A DNA stretch of 46,311 nt, taken from IMG/VR virus record IMGVR_UViG_3300018876_001384, positions 1 to 46,311 of that record; one strand, written 5' to 3'. This document shows positions 31,042-40,265 of this stretch, in pieces. The position numbers and the translations under genes are program-made. The notes beneath the pieces were generated by a model. It ran no database searches. It was not told where the DNA came from and worked only from the letters and a program-made list of their open reading frames with translations. The DNA comes from a virus. The first letter of the stretch is position 1, and each line of letters begins with the position of its first letter.

Positions 31042-31999
31042 CAAATGTCTCCTGTAATAATTCAGCGGCGGCGGCATGTGCTTCCTCTAGTGGATGCGTG
31101 GTGCCTACTGGGTATTTATTTTCGATTGCCCACTGGTAAAAACCTCTTGGTTGTAGATCGTCATCAATGATAGGCGCACTGCCATCTTCTTCTACCCATG
31201 TGTTACTTTCATCGTCCCAAGACCCGTAATTAGGTGGCCACCATTCGGGACGTTGATTTTTGTTTGCGTAAGGATTAGGCACAGGGAACCACCAAAACTT
31301 CTCAAAGTCTATTTCTTCATATAGCGTTAGTATAGTGTCATCTAGTCTTATATCTTTGTCTGCTACTGACCAAGGAGTAAATCCTTTAGGCATACTGGTT
31401 CTACGTTTTTGGGTGTTTACTTCTACAGTCCAATTATTAAAGATAATATTGTCAGCGGCAGTAAAAAGATATCTGATATTGTGTGCTTTTAAATAATTTT
31501 GTAATAATACTATTTCTTTAAGTGTAGTATATATTTCCCAATATTCGCTAATAGCAATATATTTGTAATAGCTTTTAGCAAAATCACTAACACCACTCAC
31601 CATGTCTCTTTTAATTGTATTGATTTGTGTTTTTAAAATTCCGTCATTTTTTGTGTGAAATTCTTGTTCTATTTCATGCAAATTATCAATGTCTTTGGTT
31701 GCCCATGAATTAATATCATGCCACGGAGATTTTCTAATACCGGTAGGAAATCCAAATCTAAACTCATATCTATTAGGGAAGGTCCATTGCACAAACACAA
31801 AGTCTGGACGGTGTAATCGACATGCATCCATTGTGGTTCGTGCTATTGCTTGATTGCTTGCACCACCAACAGCTACACAATGATATTCATGTTCTTTGCT
31901 TAATAGTGCAGGATAGGTCAACCGACTAGCACCTGTATGACGCATATCACTTAGTTCATTGCCGTAGATAAAACTACATCCATTTGCTACTATAATCAT
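31019..31999 (-). CDS. SGNH-like protein, GCS variant, 326 aa
   Basis: The longest of the five SGNH-like proteins. VANGCSFIYGNEL at 4-16 is block I with Cys in place of Asp; VAVGGASNQAIAR near 41-53 is block II; VFVQWTFPNRYEF near 68-80 resembles the WPFPNR segment of the gene at 30311; THPLEEAHAAAAELL near the C-terminus gives the His. A Trp/Pro-rich insert at about 235-275 distinguishes it. Overlaps the upstream gene by 26 bases. Confidence 0.65.
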   Translation of the reverse strand: MIIVANGCSFIYGNELSDMRHTGASRLTYPALLSKEHEYHCVAVGGASNQAIARTTMDACRLHRPDFVFVQWTFPNRYEFRFGFPTGIRKSPWHDINSWATKDIDNLHEIEQEFHTKNDGILKTQINTIKRDMVSGVSDFAKSYYKYIAISEYWEIYTTLKEIVLLQNYLKAHNIRYLFTAADNIIFNNWTVEVNTQKRRTSMPKGFTPWSVADKDIRLDDTILTLYEEIDFEKFWWFPVPNPYANKNQRPEWWPPNYGSWDDESNTWVEEDGSAPIIDDDLQPRGFYQWAIENKYPVGTTHPLEEAHAAAAELLQETFDVHSKLV

Positions 32000-33044
32000 A
32001 ACCTGGTCTCATAAAGTTAATCTGTTGTTCATAATAGTCTGAATCTGTCCAACAGTATTCGAAGTCAGCACTTGCTCGTCCTGTTTCAATTCGTACAATA
32101 TCTAAATGCTCACTAACAATAGACCATACTTCTTCAGGTACATCTGTACTAAAACTACGATTCATATTGACTTGTCCTACTTCATGAAAGCCGTAGTTGT
32201 ATTGTGTGTCGTCATGTCTGAACCCATTACGCTCTAACCATTCTGCATATTCATCCATACGCTGTTTGTGCCACGGATAATCTCCATTGTAGGTCACATC
32301 ACGACTCCATTCGATATCAAACTCTCCTGAATAATATCTTAGATGCGTGATTGCTTCACACATTGCTTCGTCAAGATCAGGTGCACCTTCATCTACAAAT
32401 ACTTCATATAAAGTTTTACCAATCTGTGTCCAATGCTGATATACAGTACCAAACGTGCGGTCATAGCGTGTTTTATCAAATGTACGTTTGTGTTCATCAG
32501 GATAGTCAAAGCGTGGAGCATTTAAAAATGTTGTGATCTGACTAGGACGAATCCATTGCGGTGCTTCTACTTTTTTCTTCTGGGATAACATCAGACTTTC
32601 TGCTTCATGGCAGATATTGTTTAGCTGTCGTATAGCAAACTTGGTAGGATAGTCTGCACGTCTATACCAATCGCTTAATTCCCACGCTTCACCTTGTAGT
32701 ACTTCAAAATGATTATGTAGTGCGTTCATAACATGTTGGTTAGGATTCAATCCATCACGCATGGTTTTAGGTGTAAAGATTTCTTTAATTTCGTATGTGC
32801 CATTAAAATGATCGTTAATAGTATCTTTAACCCATTGTAATTCTTTACACAAAAATTCTAACGAACGCGGTGCGTCCGGAAACCCCATAAAACAAAAATT
32901 CTTTTCTAAGTAAGGTTTACTATCTAGTAAATTGTTTAGTGCATTATACCATTTACTTGCCATTGGATGCTCTTGCACCTCAATAACATAGTCAACTGTT
33001 TTGCGCTTATCAAAAGGGTTTCTTAATACTACTCTTACATCCAT
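31974..33044 (-). CDS. unidentified protein, 356 aa
   Basis: A soluble protein rich in Trp, Tyr, Asp and His with no motif I can name. It contains a FCFMGFPDAPRSLEFLCKEL segment near 50-69, a central helical part, and a C-terminal region with DVTYNGDYPWHKQRMDEY near 255-272. ATG 33044 is preferred over 33053 because it overlaps the upstream stop as TAATG. Its place among radical SAM, SGNH and carbamoyltransferase genes suggests a part in the same pathway, perhaps as an enzyme of an undescribed family or a scaffold. Confidence 0.65.
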   Translation of the reverse strand: MDVRVVLRNPFDKRKTVDYVIEVQEHPMASKWYNALNNLLDSKPYLEKNFCFMGFPDAPRSLEFLCKELQWVKDTINDHFNGTYEIKEIFTPKTMRDGLNPNQHVMNALHNHFEVLQGEAWELSDWYRRADYPTKFAIRQLNNICHEAESLMLSQKKKVEAPQWIRPSQITTFLNAPRFDYPDEHKRTFDKTRYDRTFGTVYQHWTQIGKTLYEVFVDEGAPDLDEAMCEAITHLRYYSGEFDIEWSRDVTYNGDYPWHKQRMDEYAEWLERNGFRHDDTQYNYGFHEVGQVNMNRSFSTDVPEEVWSIVSEHLDIVRIETGRASADFEYCWTDSDYYEQQINFMRPGYDYSSKWM

Positions 33045-33253
33045 TACCACCATCCCATGTTGCGACCGTTACCTAATATAATCATCAAACAAGTTAATAC
33101 ATGTAACGCTATCCAAAAAGTGCGTAAAACCAATGCCTGTTTGACACTACGTTGTGAGATAGGTAAAAACTCAGGTTTATCATCGTCGGTAATACCAACA
33201 GGCATACCAACAACCCTAGCCCACATTTTTAAAAATTGTCTTTGTCCACTCAT
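33044..33253 (-). CDS. small membrane protein, 69 aa
   Basis: A protein with a polar N-terminal half and one hydrophobic segment at about residues 42-60 (VLRTFWIALHVLTCLMIILG), ending in a short Trp tail. A single-span membrane protein with the N-terminal part probably cytoplasmic (basic residues before the segment). Coupled to its neighbours by ATGA upstream and TAATG downstream. Family unknown. Confidence 0.65.
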   Translation of the reverse strand: MSGQRQFLKMWARVVGMPVGITDDDKPEFLPISQRSVKQALVLRTFWIALHVLTCLMIILGNGRNMGWW

Positions 33254-33420
33254 AAGTAAGGACCATCTTTGCGTTCGTTTGGCGGAATTTTATCAACACT
33301 GCCGTATTTTTTTATTAGTGCTTCATCACGACGTCGAGCATCTTTATATCCTAGTAAAAAAAGAATAACAATAAAAATTGTTATTACTATTAATCCTATG
33401 TATCCTGAAATATCGCTCAT
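33250..33420 (-). CDS. small membrane protein, 56 aa
   Basis: A 56-residue frame between the last radical SAM gene and the membrane protein at 33044. Residues 5-24 are hydrophobic (Ile, Leu, Val rich), followed by a basic cytoplasmic-looking KDARRRDEALIKKYG segment, giving one span with an inside C-terminus. Both junctions are ATGA overlaps (33251-33253 and 33417-33420), which strongly support it despite its size. Confidence 0.65.
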   Translation of the reverse strand: MSDISGYIGLIVITIFIVILFLLGYKDARRRDEALIKKYGSVDKIPPNERKDGPYL

Positions 33421-34715
33421 ATATTATCCCACCAATCAAGTGCTTCTTTTCTGTCAGATAAAATATCCCTTAGTATAAAAGAATCATTTCTAATCTTCTC
33501 TAATCTATGTATGCGATTTTTTCCTCGACGCAAGCCTTCTTCAAATTGGTCTGGCCATTGCTCTGCAAATGTAGGTCTGTTTTTTAGTTGCACCAATACG
33601 TCTTGCATTGCACCTTCACTGTCAGCAATCAACTCGTCCAGCCAAGGATCTAATACTTCACGTGGTAATGCCAAAGGTGATAGTACAATGTCTGGACTAA
33701 AACTAAAGACTACTTTAGCCAGTATGCCAACACCTAGTTGTCTTGCGAGTTCTTGGATTCTCTGGACTTCGAAGAGTCCTGGTAGTGTAAGAGTGAAGTC
33801 AATACGAACTTGGCGCGGGTGGTTGCTGATCTCAATTCCTTGATTGAAGTTCTCAAGCCACTTGTCAAAATTAAGACCTGTTCGAATATACTCTCCAATT
33901 CGTCCCGTGCCATCGATGCTTGCACATATTTGCCAGTCACGAAGCCGAGAAAGTATATCACGATACAGATTAATGCCACGATAATCAACCCTAGAAAGGT
34001 TAGTGTTATATCTAGCGTAAACATTTGGTCCATCTCCTAGCTCTATAATACGCGGCATGTATTTCCAATGTTGTTCATACATCAAGGGTTCGCCGCCTAC
34101 CCAATATACTTCTTCAACACGATGTTCTTCTACTGCTTGAGCAAATTCCTGCTCAATTTGTGTAGACTGAAATTGTTCAATTTGTTTTTTGATTTCTGGC
34201 TTCATCCAGTTATTTTTAGGATCATGCCAGTTAATCATATCGTGTTTGCGTTGTTCTGCCTCCCAACTACTGCTCAACATATCTCCGCACATACGACATT
34301 TAAAGTTGCAGAGGTTGCTAAAACGATAGTCCCAACTCACAGGCTCCATTGTGGTACGTCCTGTTTCGTCGGTGGCTTCCCATATGCTATTATATTTATG
34401 ACCAAACAGTTGGTTAAAATATGAGCGGTATACATCTGTATTTAACAGTTTGTTGTTGCATACTTGACATTCATCAAGTTCCTCACCTGCCATCATGCGC
34501 CTACGCACACTACGCATATGGTCACCATTCCAGTGTTCTTCTAGTGTGATAGGTGTGTATTCACCTGTGCCTGCGGCAGTGTCAATATATTGTTCGAAGT
34601 TTTGTGCAGGTTCGCGACTAGCACAACACAATCTACGTTCTGTCTGAGGACTTAGGTAAGTGTGTGTCCACGGTGCCATGCACAAATTTTGTGGTGCTCG
34701 TTGAGGTTTCTTCAT
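33417..34715 (-). CDS. radical SAM protein with N-terminal twitch/SPASM-like domain (F)
   Basis: A 432-residue radical SAM enzyme, last of six in the run. The N-terminal auxiliary-cluster domain has C12 (CMAPW), C30-C31 and C83-x2-C86; the core has C136-x3-C140-x2-C143 (CNFKCRMC) for the SAM-cleaving 4Fe-4S cluster and VGGEPLM near 210. In ordinary SPASM enzymes the auxiliary domain is C-terminal; here it comes first. The product and substrate are unknown; relatives with a C-terminal SPASM modify peptides or sugars. It overlaps the 2OG oxygenase gene by 4 bases. Confidence 0.85.
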   Translation of the reverse strand: MKKPQRAPQNLCMAPWTHTYLSPQTERRLCCASREPAQNFEQYIDTAAGTGEYTPITLEEHWNGDHMRSVRRRMMAGEELDECQVCNNKLLNTDVYRSYFNQLFGHKYNSIWEATDETGRTTMEPVSWDYRFSNLCNFKCRMCGDMLSSSWEAEQRKHDMINWHDPKNNWMKPEIKKQIEQFQSTQIEQEFAQAVEEHRVEEVYWVGGEPLMYEQHWKYMPRIIELGDGPNVYARYNTNLSRVDYRGINLYRDILSRLRDWQICASIDGTGRIGEYIRTGLNFDKWLENFNQGIEISNHPRQVRIDFTLTLPGLFEVQRIQELARQLGVGILAKVVFSFSPDIVLSPLALPREVLDPWLDELIADSEGAMQDVLVQLKNRPTFAEQWPDQFEEGLRRGKNRIHRLEKIRNDSFILRDILSDRKEALDWWDNI

Positions 34716-35266
34716 TCTTTGTCGTCAGTTTCTAATATAAAATTAATGTAAAAACTACGACGAATAACTCCTTTGGGAACATAATATTTCATACCATGAA
34801 ATGTTTGATGTGAACCTTCTAAACAGAATGCCCTATTAACTTTAGGGTCACAGTAGTAAGGGTATAACTTAATTCCATCTTGTACATAATATTCAGTGCC
34901 ACATAATGGATTTTCGGTTAGATATATGATAGCAATATTACGCACACTGTCAGGATCGTCATAGTGTAAACTATTAGTGTAACCTGTATAGTCTCGCCAT
35001 AATGTTCCTGCCACTAAACGTTTAAATGTGGGATAGTGATAACGTAATGTACGTTCTACTTCCTTTTCTAAGTCTGGATGATCTTGCCATTGTAGTCTTA
35101 TATTTTCTCTTTTGCATGTAGTTGCATTCAGTAGTTTTTGCAATTCCAATGGAACTTCGAATTCTTCTATACTAGTTGCAGGCAAATCGTAGTTCATACG
35201 AGTTACATATTTTAGAGATTCTTCGCTAAGAAAATCTTTTATTAGTTTTCCTGGATTATCCTTCAT
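34712..35266 (-). CDS. 2OG-Fe(II) oxygenase (prolyl-hydroxylase-like)
   Basis: A 184-residue dioxygenase with the iron ligands H101-x-D103 (LHYDD) and H157 (TFHGM) and the 2OG-binding arginine at 169/170 in RRSFYINF. The strand IAIIYLTENP and the GTEYY segment match phage and bacterial 2OG-Fe(II) oxygenases of the P4Hc type. It is embedded between two radical SAM genes, overlapping both by 4-11 bases, so a hydroxylation step in the same pathway is likely. Confidence 0.85.
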   Translation of the reverse strand: MKDNPGKLIKDFLSEESLKYVTRMNYDLPATSIEEFEVPLELQKLLNATTCKRENIRLQWQDHPDLEKEVERTLRYHYPTFKRLVAGTLWRDYTGYTNSLHYDDPDSVRNIAIIYLTENPLCGTEYYVQDGIKLYPYYCDPKVNRAFCLEGSHQTFHGMKYYVPKGVIRRSFYINFILETDDKE

Positions 35267-36473
35267 AGCCCATTGCCTTTGCTATTACAGTGTGTGTATC
35301 TAAAAAGCTCTGTTTGCGATATCTGTCGGTCTGCTTCATTAATGTAACAAAACGCTTGCCATCACCAGTAGGGCCATTCTTAATAAATTGTATAATGTTA
35401 TCTATCTCTTTTCTGTGCTTGGGTATAAAATTATCTTGAGTGAGTCTGCTAATTACCAAGTCCTTAGCTGTCTGTGTCATTTCTCCAATATTTTGATGAC
35501 GAGGATCATGTAACATATTAAAATGATGATAATCAAACTCTTGTGTGTTCATCCAATCGCATAGATCTTTTAAGTAATAAACATTTTGTGCGTTAATAGT
35601 CAAACATATCTGTAATTTGATGTTGTTTGTTTGTTCACGCAATTCTCTAAATCGAGCAATGTTTGCTTCTACTTCTGACCATATAGCACCATATCGTTCA
35701 TATTCAAAACGCTCGCCTACGTTGTCTATACTAAATGCAATCTCAACATACTTGAAATGACTCCATAAGTCAACAAATTCTTTAGGATAATGTGTGCCAT
35801 TTGTATTGTAGTGTATTTCAATGTTCTTTGCGTAGCCAAGATCAACTGCTTGCTGTAGTAATTGAAAATGTTCTTTAATCATAAATGGCTCACCACCAGT
35901 AAATTCGAAGTAACGAATCTGCGGTAGTAGTATTTCCATGTTCTGCCAAAACACCTGAGTTTCCCTAGGCCATTTGCCTTGTTTTAACCATGTGTAAGCA
36001 ATGTGCTGTTTATAGTCTGCCTTAGGGTGTTCTTTGATATAATCAATTTCTTCTCTTGCCCATTTAGAACTAGACCAAGAACCGCAAATACGACATTTTA
36101 AGTTACAGATATTTCCTAGTTTTAGATCCGCAAACCACAAACTGTCTGGTGTAGTATTCTGCCAATCCACATGCGGACGTTCATGTTTGAAACGCACATC
36201 TGTGTTCATGCGTTTACTTGTGCGTCCTGCATCTTCTTCATCCCAACAGCGTGAGCATGTCTTGGGTTTTTCTCCTCGCAAAAACTGTTCACGCAGTTGT
36301 TGCATGTATTCACTTTTATAAACATCTTCTAATGTGTCGTTGTTTAGATTATACTTTGTACCATCTGGTTTAACAATTTCATCCATAGCTAAACAGCAAG
36401 GACGAGTAGTACCCAATGGAGTTGTTTCCATACTCACCCAAGGTAGCATACAAATAGTTTTAGGCAGTTCCAC
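35256..36473 (-). CDS. radical SAM protein with N-terminal twitch/SPASM-like domain (E)
   Basis: A 405-residue protein starting almost at its auxiliary domain: C8 (CMLPW), C26-C27 and C73-x2-C76, then the core C123-x3-C127-x2-C130 (CNLKCRIC) and FTGGEPFM near 190-197. The LPW...G...PCC...C..C order is that of a SPASM domain placed before the barrel. YNTNGTHYPKEFVDLW near 226-241 is a normal barrel strand and loop of the family. Substrate unknown. Confidence 0.86.
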   Translation of the reverse strand: MELPKTICMLPWVSMETTPLGTTRPCCLAMDEIVKPDGTKYNLNNDTLEDVYKSEYMQQLREQFLRGEKPKTCSRCWDEEDAGRTSKRMNTDVRFKHERPHVDWQNTTPDSLWFADLKLGNICNLKCRICGSWSSSKWAREEIDYIKEHPKADYKQHIAYTWLKQGKWPRETQVFWQNMEILLPQIRYFEFTGGEPFMIKEHFQLLQQAVDLGYAKNIEIHYNTNGTHYPKEFVDLWSHFKYVEIAFSIDNVGERFEYERYGAIWSEVEANIARFRELREQTNNIKLQICLTINAQNVYYLKDLCDWMNTQEFDYHHFNMLHDPRHQNIGEMTQTAKDLVISRLTQDNFIPKHRKEIDNIIQFIKNGPTGDGKRFVTLMKQTDRYRKQSFLDTHTVIAKAMGYEG

Positions 36474-37794
36474 GAGCAGCCTCCAATTCTGGGAACGTAG
36501 CCCAAAAGTCTTCTTTGCGAATACGATCTAGTTTTGCAACTTCTTCTTCAAATCGTTTCCAATAAGTTTCGTAGTTGTTTGAAGAGTTCATAAAGTTAAT
36601 AGCACTTTCAAATCCTGTCGTTGCTCTACGCAGATCGTCTTGTGGATCTAGCCATTCGATGTGTTTGCGATAAGCAGGTTCAATAACATCACGTTTAAAC
36701 CATTCAGGAAAAATATCAATCCTATACCAGTCTGGTGATTGACAGATGTTTACGTTAAAGTCTTTAGGTTTAATAAATCCTCGTTCACTCCAATCACGAT
36801 GGAAGTCTAGTACATGCAATACGTTTTGGCTGGTAACTGTTGCACTAATATAAAAGTCTACATGTGGTACTTCTACCATCATACGTTCACGATTACTAAT
36901 TGTTTGTTCCCAATCAGTGCCTTTGCGTATTAGTTCTCCCTGTGCGTTCATGCCATCTAGACTAGCGCCTACGTTTACAGTTTTAAAGTGTTTCCAATAT
37001 TCAAACACATGCTTGTTTTTGTATCGTAGTTCACTGAAATTCGTGTTATATATCAGTCGCACATCAGTCTTGCCAAGGTCAATCAAACGTTCCAGTAGAT
37101 AATAATGCTCTTTCATAATTAATGGCTCGCCGCCTGCAAAGTATACTTGTTCGAGATGTTCGATGTGTGGTTCCATCTGTGCTAACATGCCATCTTCTGA
37201 CCCTGTAGTATATTCTACTCGTTCCATTGGACGTTTCAATACATCAGGCTTTACACCATATAATTTAACATGGTCGTTAAACCAATTACTACTAAAAATA
37301 GGCCCACAGCTACGGCATCTGAAATTGCACAAATTTGAGAACCTAACGTCCCAATAACGTAGTTTAAATTCTGGATGATGTCCTTCATTAGTTGTTTGCT
37401 CCACTTCTTTAATTAAATGTCCATAATTTCTATTAGCATCGTTACGCATACTAAAGAAGCCTGCTTGTTCTTGTTCGTAACATTTAGTACACTCAGAGCA
37501 TTCACGCTCCTCTAGCATGTTCTTACGCATAGTTTTATACTTGTCTTGATTCCATACTTCTTCCATAGTATGCTGGCGCAAGTCTCCAACAGGATGCCAA
37601 TAGTCTCCCAAACAACAAGGATAAGCACGACCATCTGGGAACGCATGCATATGTACCCAAGGCAACATACAAAATCGTTCGCTTTTCACAAGCCTGAAAT
37701 ACTGCTCTTCTGACAGTTCATTAATTTCAATAAAATGAGGAGCACGTTCGTTGTAATCGTATTTTTTATAAAAGTCTTTCTTATCCGAGGTCAT
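36460..37794 (-). CDS. radical SAM protein with N-terminal twitch/SPASM-like domain (D)
   Basis: A 444-residue member with a 40-residue N-terminal extension before the auxiliary domain: C42 (CMLPW), C60-C61, then C99, C102 and C105 (one cysteine more than its paralogues). The core is C156-x3-C160-x2-C163 (CNFRCRSC) with FAGGEPLIM near 218. It ends with the shared R..DFWATFPE motif also found in genes C and A. The extra cysteine could change the auxiliary cluster. Overlaps its neighbours by 14 bases on both sides. Confidence 0.86.
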   Translation of the reverse strand: MTSDKKDFYKKYDYNERAPHFIEINELSEEQYFRLVKSERFCMLPWVHMHAFPDGRAYPCCLGDYWHPVGDLRQHTMEEVWNQDKYKTMRKNMLEERECSECTKCYEQEQAGFFSMRNDANRNYGHLIKEVEQTTNEGHHPEFKLRYWDVRFSNLCNFRCRSCGPIFSSNWFNDHVKLYGVKPDVLKRPMERVEYTTGSEDGMLAQMEPHIEHLEQVYFAGGEPLIMKEHYYLLERLIDLGKTDVRLIYNTNFSELRYKNKHVFEYWKHFKTVNVGASLDGMNAQGELIRKGTDWEQTISNRERMMVEVPHVDFYISATVTSQNVLHVLDFHRDWSERGFIKPKDFNVNICQSPDWYRIDIFPEWFKRDVIEPAYRKHIEWLDPQDDLRRATTGFESAINFMNSSNNYETYWKRFEEEVAKLDRIRKEDFWATFPELEAARGTA

Positions 37795-39139
37795 TATACC
37801 ACTCCGCTAAATTAGGAAACGTTTCTGCAAAGTTTTTACCTCGACGTTGGTCATACTGCGAGTAAAAACGTTTAAAGTCGTTGTGTAGTTTAGGACGTTC
37901 AAATGATGTCTCACTGTGAGGAGTCTTAACTACATCTAAATAATCTATCAGTCTCTGTATGTGATTAAGTTCATGCTCATGTAACATAATATGATTATTA
38001 TATGTACTAAACCAATGTTCTAATCGTTGTTTATGATGGGTTCGTATTTCATCTGGTAATACCAATGCACTTTGAAAACTAGGAAAACGTAGAATGTTTA
38101 GTGTAAAGTTAGGAAAGTCCCTACCAAAAGCACTTTTCTTTTCTAACATCCAAGTTAAAAATTCTGGCAAACTTTCCAAACACAATGCATTGATAGTGTT
38201 CATTACATGTAATCCACGTAGTTTGCCACTGCGAATTAACAAGTCCATGTTTGCGGTCCACTGTTCCCACTTTAGACCATCACGGATATATTCAGCATGT
38301 GGACCCATGCTTTCGTTACTGGTGTATAGATCAATTTCTAAGTAGTCTGTAGCTTCTAGTAGACGTTCTACTTTGTCTGATTCAAAACCAAGGTTACTGT
38401 TAATAGCAAGGCGTGTTTGACTACGCCCTGGATTGTCTTTAAACCAATCTAACAAGTCCCATGTATGTCCACTCATTAAAGGCTCACCACCTGTAATGCG
38501 TAGCTCTTGTAGTGTTCGATGTAGATCACTATCCCACCAACGAAAAAATGCTTCTACATAAGGATTAGTTTCGTCATAGCGATAAAGTTGTGCTTCGTTG
38601 TGTGGGTGCGTAAAGTGATTGCGTCCATCGCTTTGTAGTTCAGTATATGGACCATGCTTTTTAATATCCTTAACCCAAGTGCTTGAGAACGCTGGGTTAC
38701 AGTAACTACATGCAAACTGACAGGTTCTATCAAATGCAATCTCTAATGTGCGTAGATCAATATCCTCATTGGGATCTGTATCAAATGCTGTTTGTAATAA
38801 TTCGTCACTATAGATAACACTTTTATAGGTACGGTCACTGATGTTGTTGCGTCCGATGTCTTCAATCTTCCAGCAGTATTCACAACCAGGAGGTCGTTCT
38901 CCTGCCTGCATCTGTGCTCGATCTTGTTTCTTTTGTGCAGAGTTGTGCAGTGCTTTAGGATTGAATCGCACTTCTTCAACATTTACTTTGTGTGCAGGCG
39001 GATGATGACAACTTGTAGTCATGCCTGATCCTAACCAAATAGTAGCGTTGTACCATTTAGCACCACAGAAGCTAGAGCTTTTGGTATCTAGTACACGCTG
39101 TCTAAATTCTAAATCTGTTTCGTTTTGTTGTTTAGGCAA
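37781..39139 (-). CDS. radical SAM protein with N-terminal twitch/SPASM-like domain (C)
   Basis: A 452-residue protein closest to gene A. Its auxiliary domain differs from E, D and F: C25 (CGAKW), a single C44 followed by HHPP, and C86-x2-C89-W; thus one Cys of the CC pair is His. The core is C140-x3-C144-x2-C147 (CQFACSYC), with ITGGEPLM near 217. It ends RRGKNFAETFPNLAEWY. The C/A pair probably arose by duplication and may form a distinct subtype. Confidence 0.86.
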   Translation of the reverse strand: MPKQQNETDLEFRQRVLDTKSSSFCGAKWYNATIWLGSGMTTSCHHPPAHKVNVEEVRFNPKALHNSAQKKQDRAQMQAGERPPGCEYCWKIEDIGRNNISDRTYKSVIYSDELLQTAFDTDPNEDIDLRTLEIAFDRTCQFACSYCNPAFSSTWVKDIKKHGPYTELQSDGRNHFTHPHNEAQLYRYDETNPYVEAFFRWWDSDLHRTLQELRITGGEPLMSGHTWDLLDWFKDNPGRSQTRLAINSNLGFESDKVERLLEATDYLEIDLYTSNESMGPHAEYIRDGLKWEQWTANMDLLIRSGKLRGLHVMNTINALCLESLPEFLTWMLEKKSAFGRDFPNFTLNILRFPSFQSALVLPDEIRTHHKQRLEHWFSTYNNHIMLHEHELNHIQRLIDYLDVVKTPHSETSFERPKLHNDFKRFYSQYDQRRGKNFAETFPNLAEWYNDLG

Positions 39140-40265
39140 AATACGCCTCCATTTCTGGTATTATTTCCAGTATACTATTCTTTCTAAATGCATCACGTTG
39201 CTGTATATAATCAATAAACTCTTTCCACATCAACGGTTTTGCTGTTGATCTTAAACTGTTAATAAACACTTCTAAGTTTTCATTAGTCTTGTCTAGTATA
39301 AACTTGCCTCGATATTTGTCTAAACGACTAGCCGCAACGTGTGCTAATTCGTTGGGTAAGTTATATGTAGCCAACATCTCTGGATGATTAACAAAACTTA
39401 GATGTATAATATACTGATTTTCGATTACCCAGTCAAACAGTTTTGGCAAAGTTAATACATTCAGATTACCAATCGTTGTATTGATAAACCAGCTTACATT
39501 ATCTATCTGTTTTACACGTTCAATAGCATCAATAATGTTTTCCCATTTACAAGGATATCTGAAGTAATAATTATCATCCTGATACGCATCAATGCTTAAC
39601 ATAAGTTCAACATGTTTAAATTTTTTAAAGATTGCTTCCCATGTACTATCAAATTTTGTGCCGTTGCTTTGAACTTTTAGTGTAGTATTTTTAACTAAAT
39701 CCGTCGATAGCTCATTGAGGATCTTTCTGCTACGCGGAACCATCATCGATTCACCGCCTCGTAGATCAATAGTATCTAACCCATTAATAAACAAAGCATT
39801 GAGAGTTTCTTCTAAGCGATCATCTGTAATAGGAGTAACTTCATCATAGCGTTTGTTACTTTGAGGAACTAATCCCATCATACGGTTTTCTGCCGCATAT
39901 GTTGAACTATCTCGTGGTCTACAAATTAAACACTTGGCATTACATAAGTTGCTTACATGAAACTCAACGTCTATAGGCAACTGTTCAAAATTTGCCAAAC
40001 CCCAACGTTCGATACTGTCCTGTCTACGACTGATCAGTCCTTGAGATTCGGCGGCGTAACAACTTTCACATTCTATACGATGCTTACCTGTTGACATGTC
40101 TTGACGAACTGTATTCATATAGTCACTATGCCAATAATTGTCTATAGAAACATCCTTAATATTATATGGTGTACTAGAACTATGGGAACAACACAAAGCA
40201 ATAGTGCCGTCCATTCTAATAACACTGTGTTTCCAAGGCAGAGGGCAGTAACTATCGTTGTGCAT
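39132..40265 (-). CDS. radical SAM protein with N-terminal twitch/SPASM-like domain (B)
   Basis: The smallest of the six, 377 residues. Auxiliary domain: C7 (CPLPW), C25-C26, C66-x2-C69; core: C108-x3-C112-x2-C115 (CNAKCLIC). The usual GGEP is GGES (LRGGESMM near 166-173), an unusual change in a loop that contacts SAM. It ends with IIPEMEAYF, related to the FPE motif of its paralogues. Overlaps genes A and C by 14 and 8 bases. Confidence 0.85.
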   Translation of the reverse strand: MHNDSYCPLPWKHSVIRMDGTIALCCSHSSSTPYNIKDVSIDNYWHSDYMNTVRQDMSTGKHRIECESCYAAESQGLISRRQDSIERWGLANFEQLPIDVEFHVSNLCNAKCLICRPRDSSTYAAENRMMGLVPQSNKRYDEVTPITDDRLEETLNALFINGLDTIDLRGGESMMVPRSRKILNELSTDLVKNTTLKVQSNGTKFDSTWEAIFKKFKHVELMLSIDAYQDDNYYFRYPCKWENIIDAIERVKQIDNVSWFINTTIGNLNVLTLPKLFDWVIENQYIIHLSFVNHPEMLATYNLPNELAHVAASRLDKYRGKFILDKTNENLEVFINSLRSTAKPLMWKEFIDYIQQRDAFRKNSILEIIPEMEAYFA

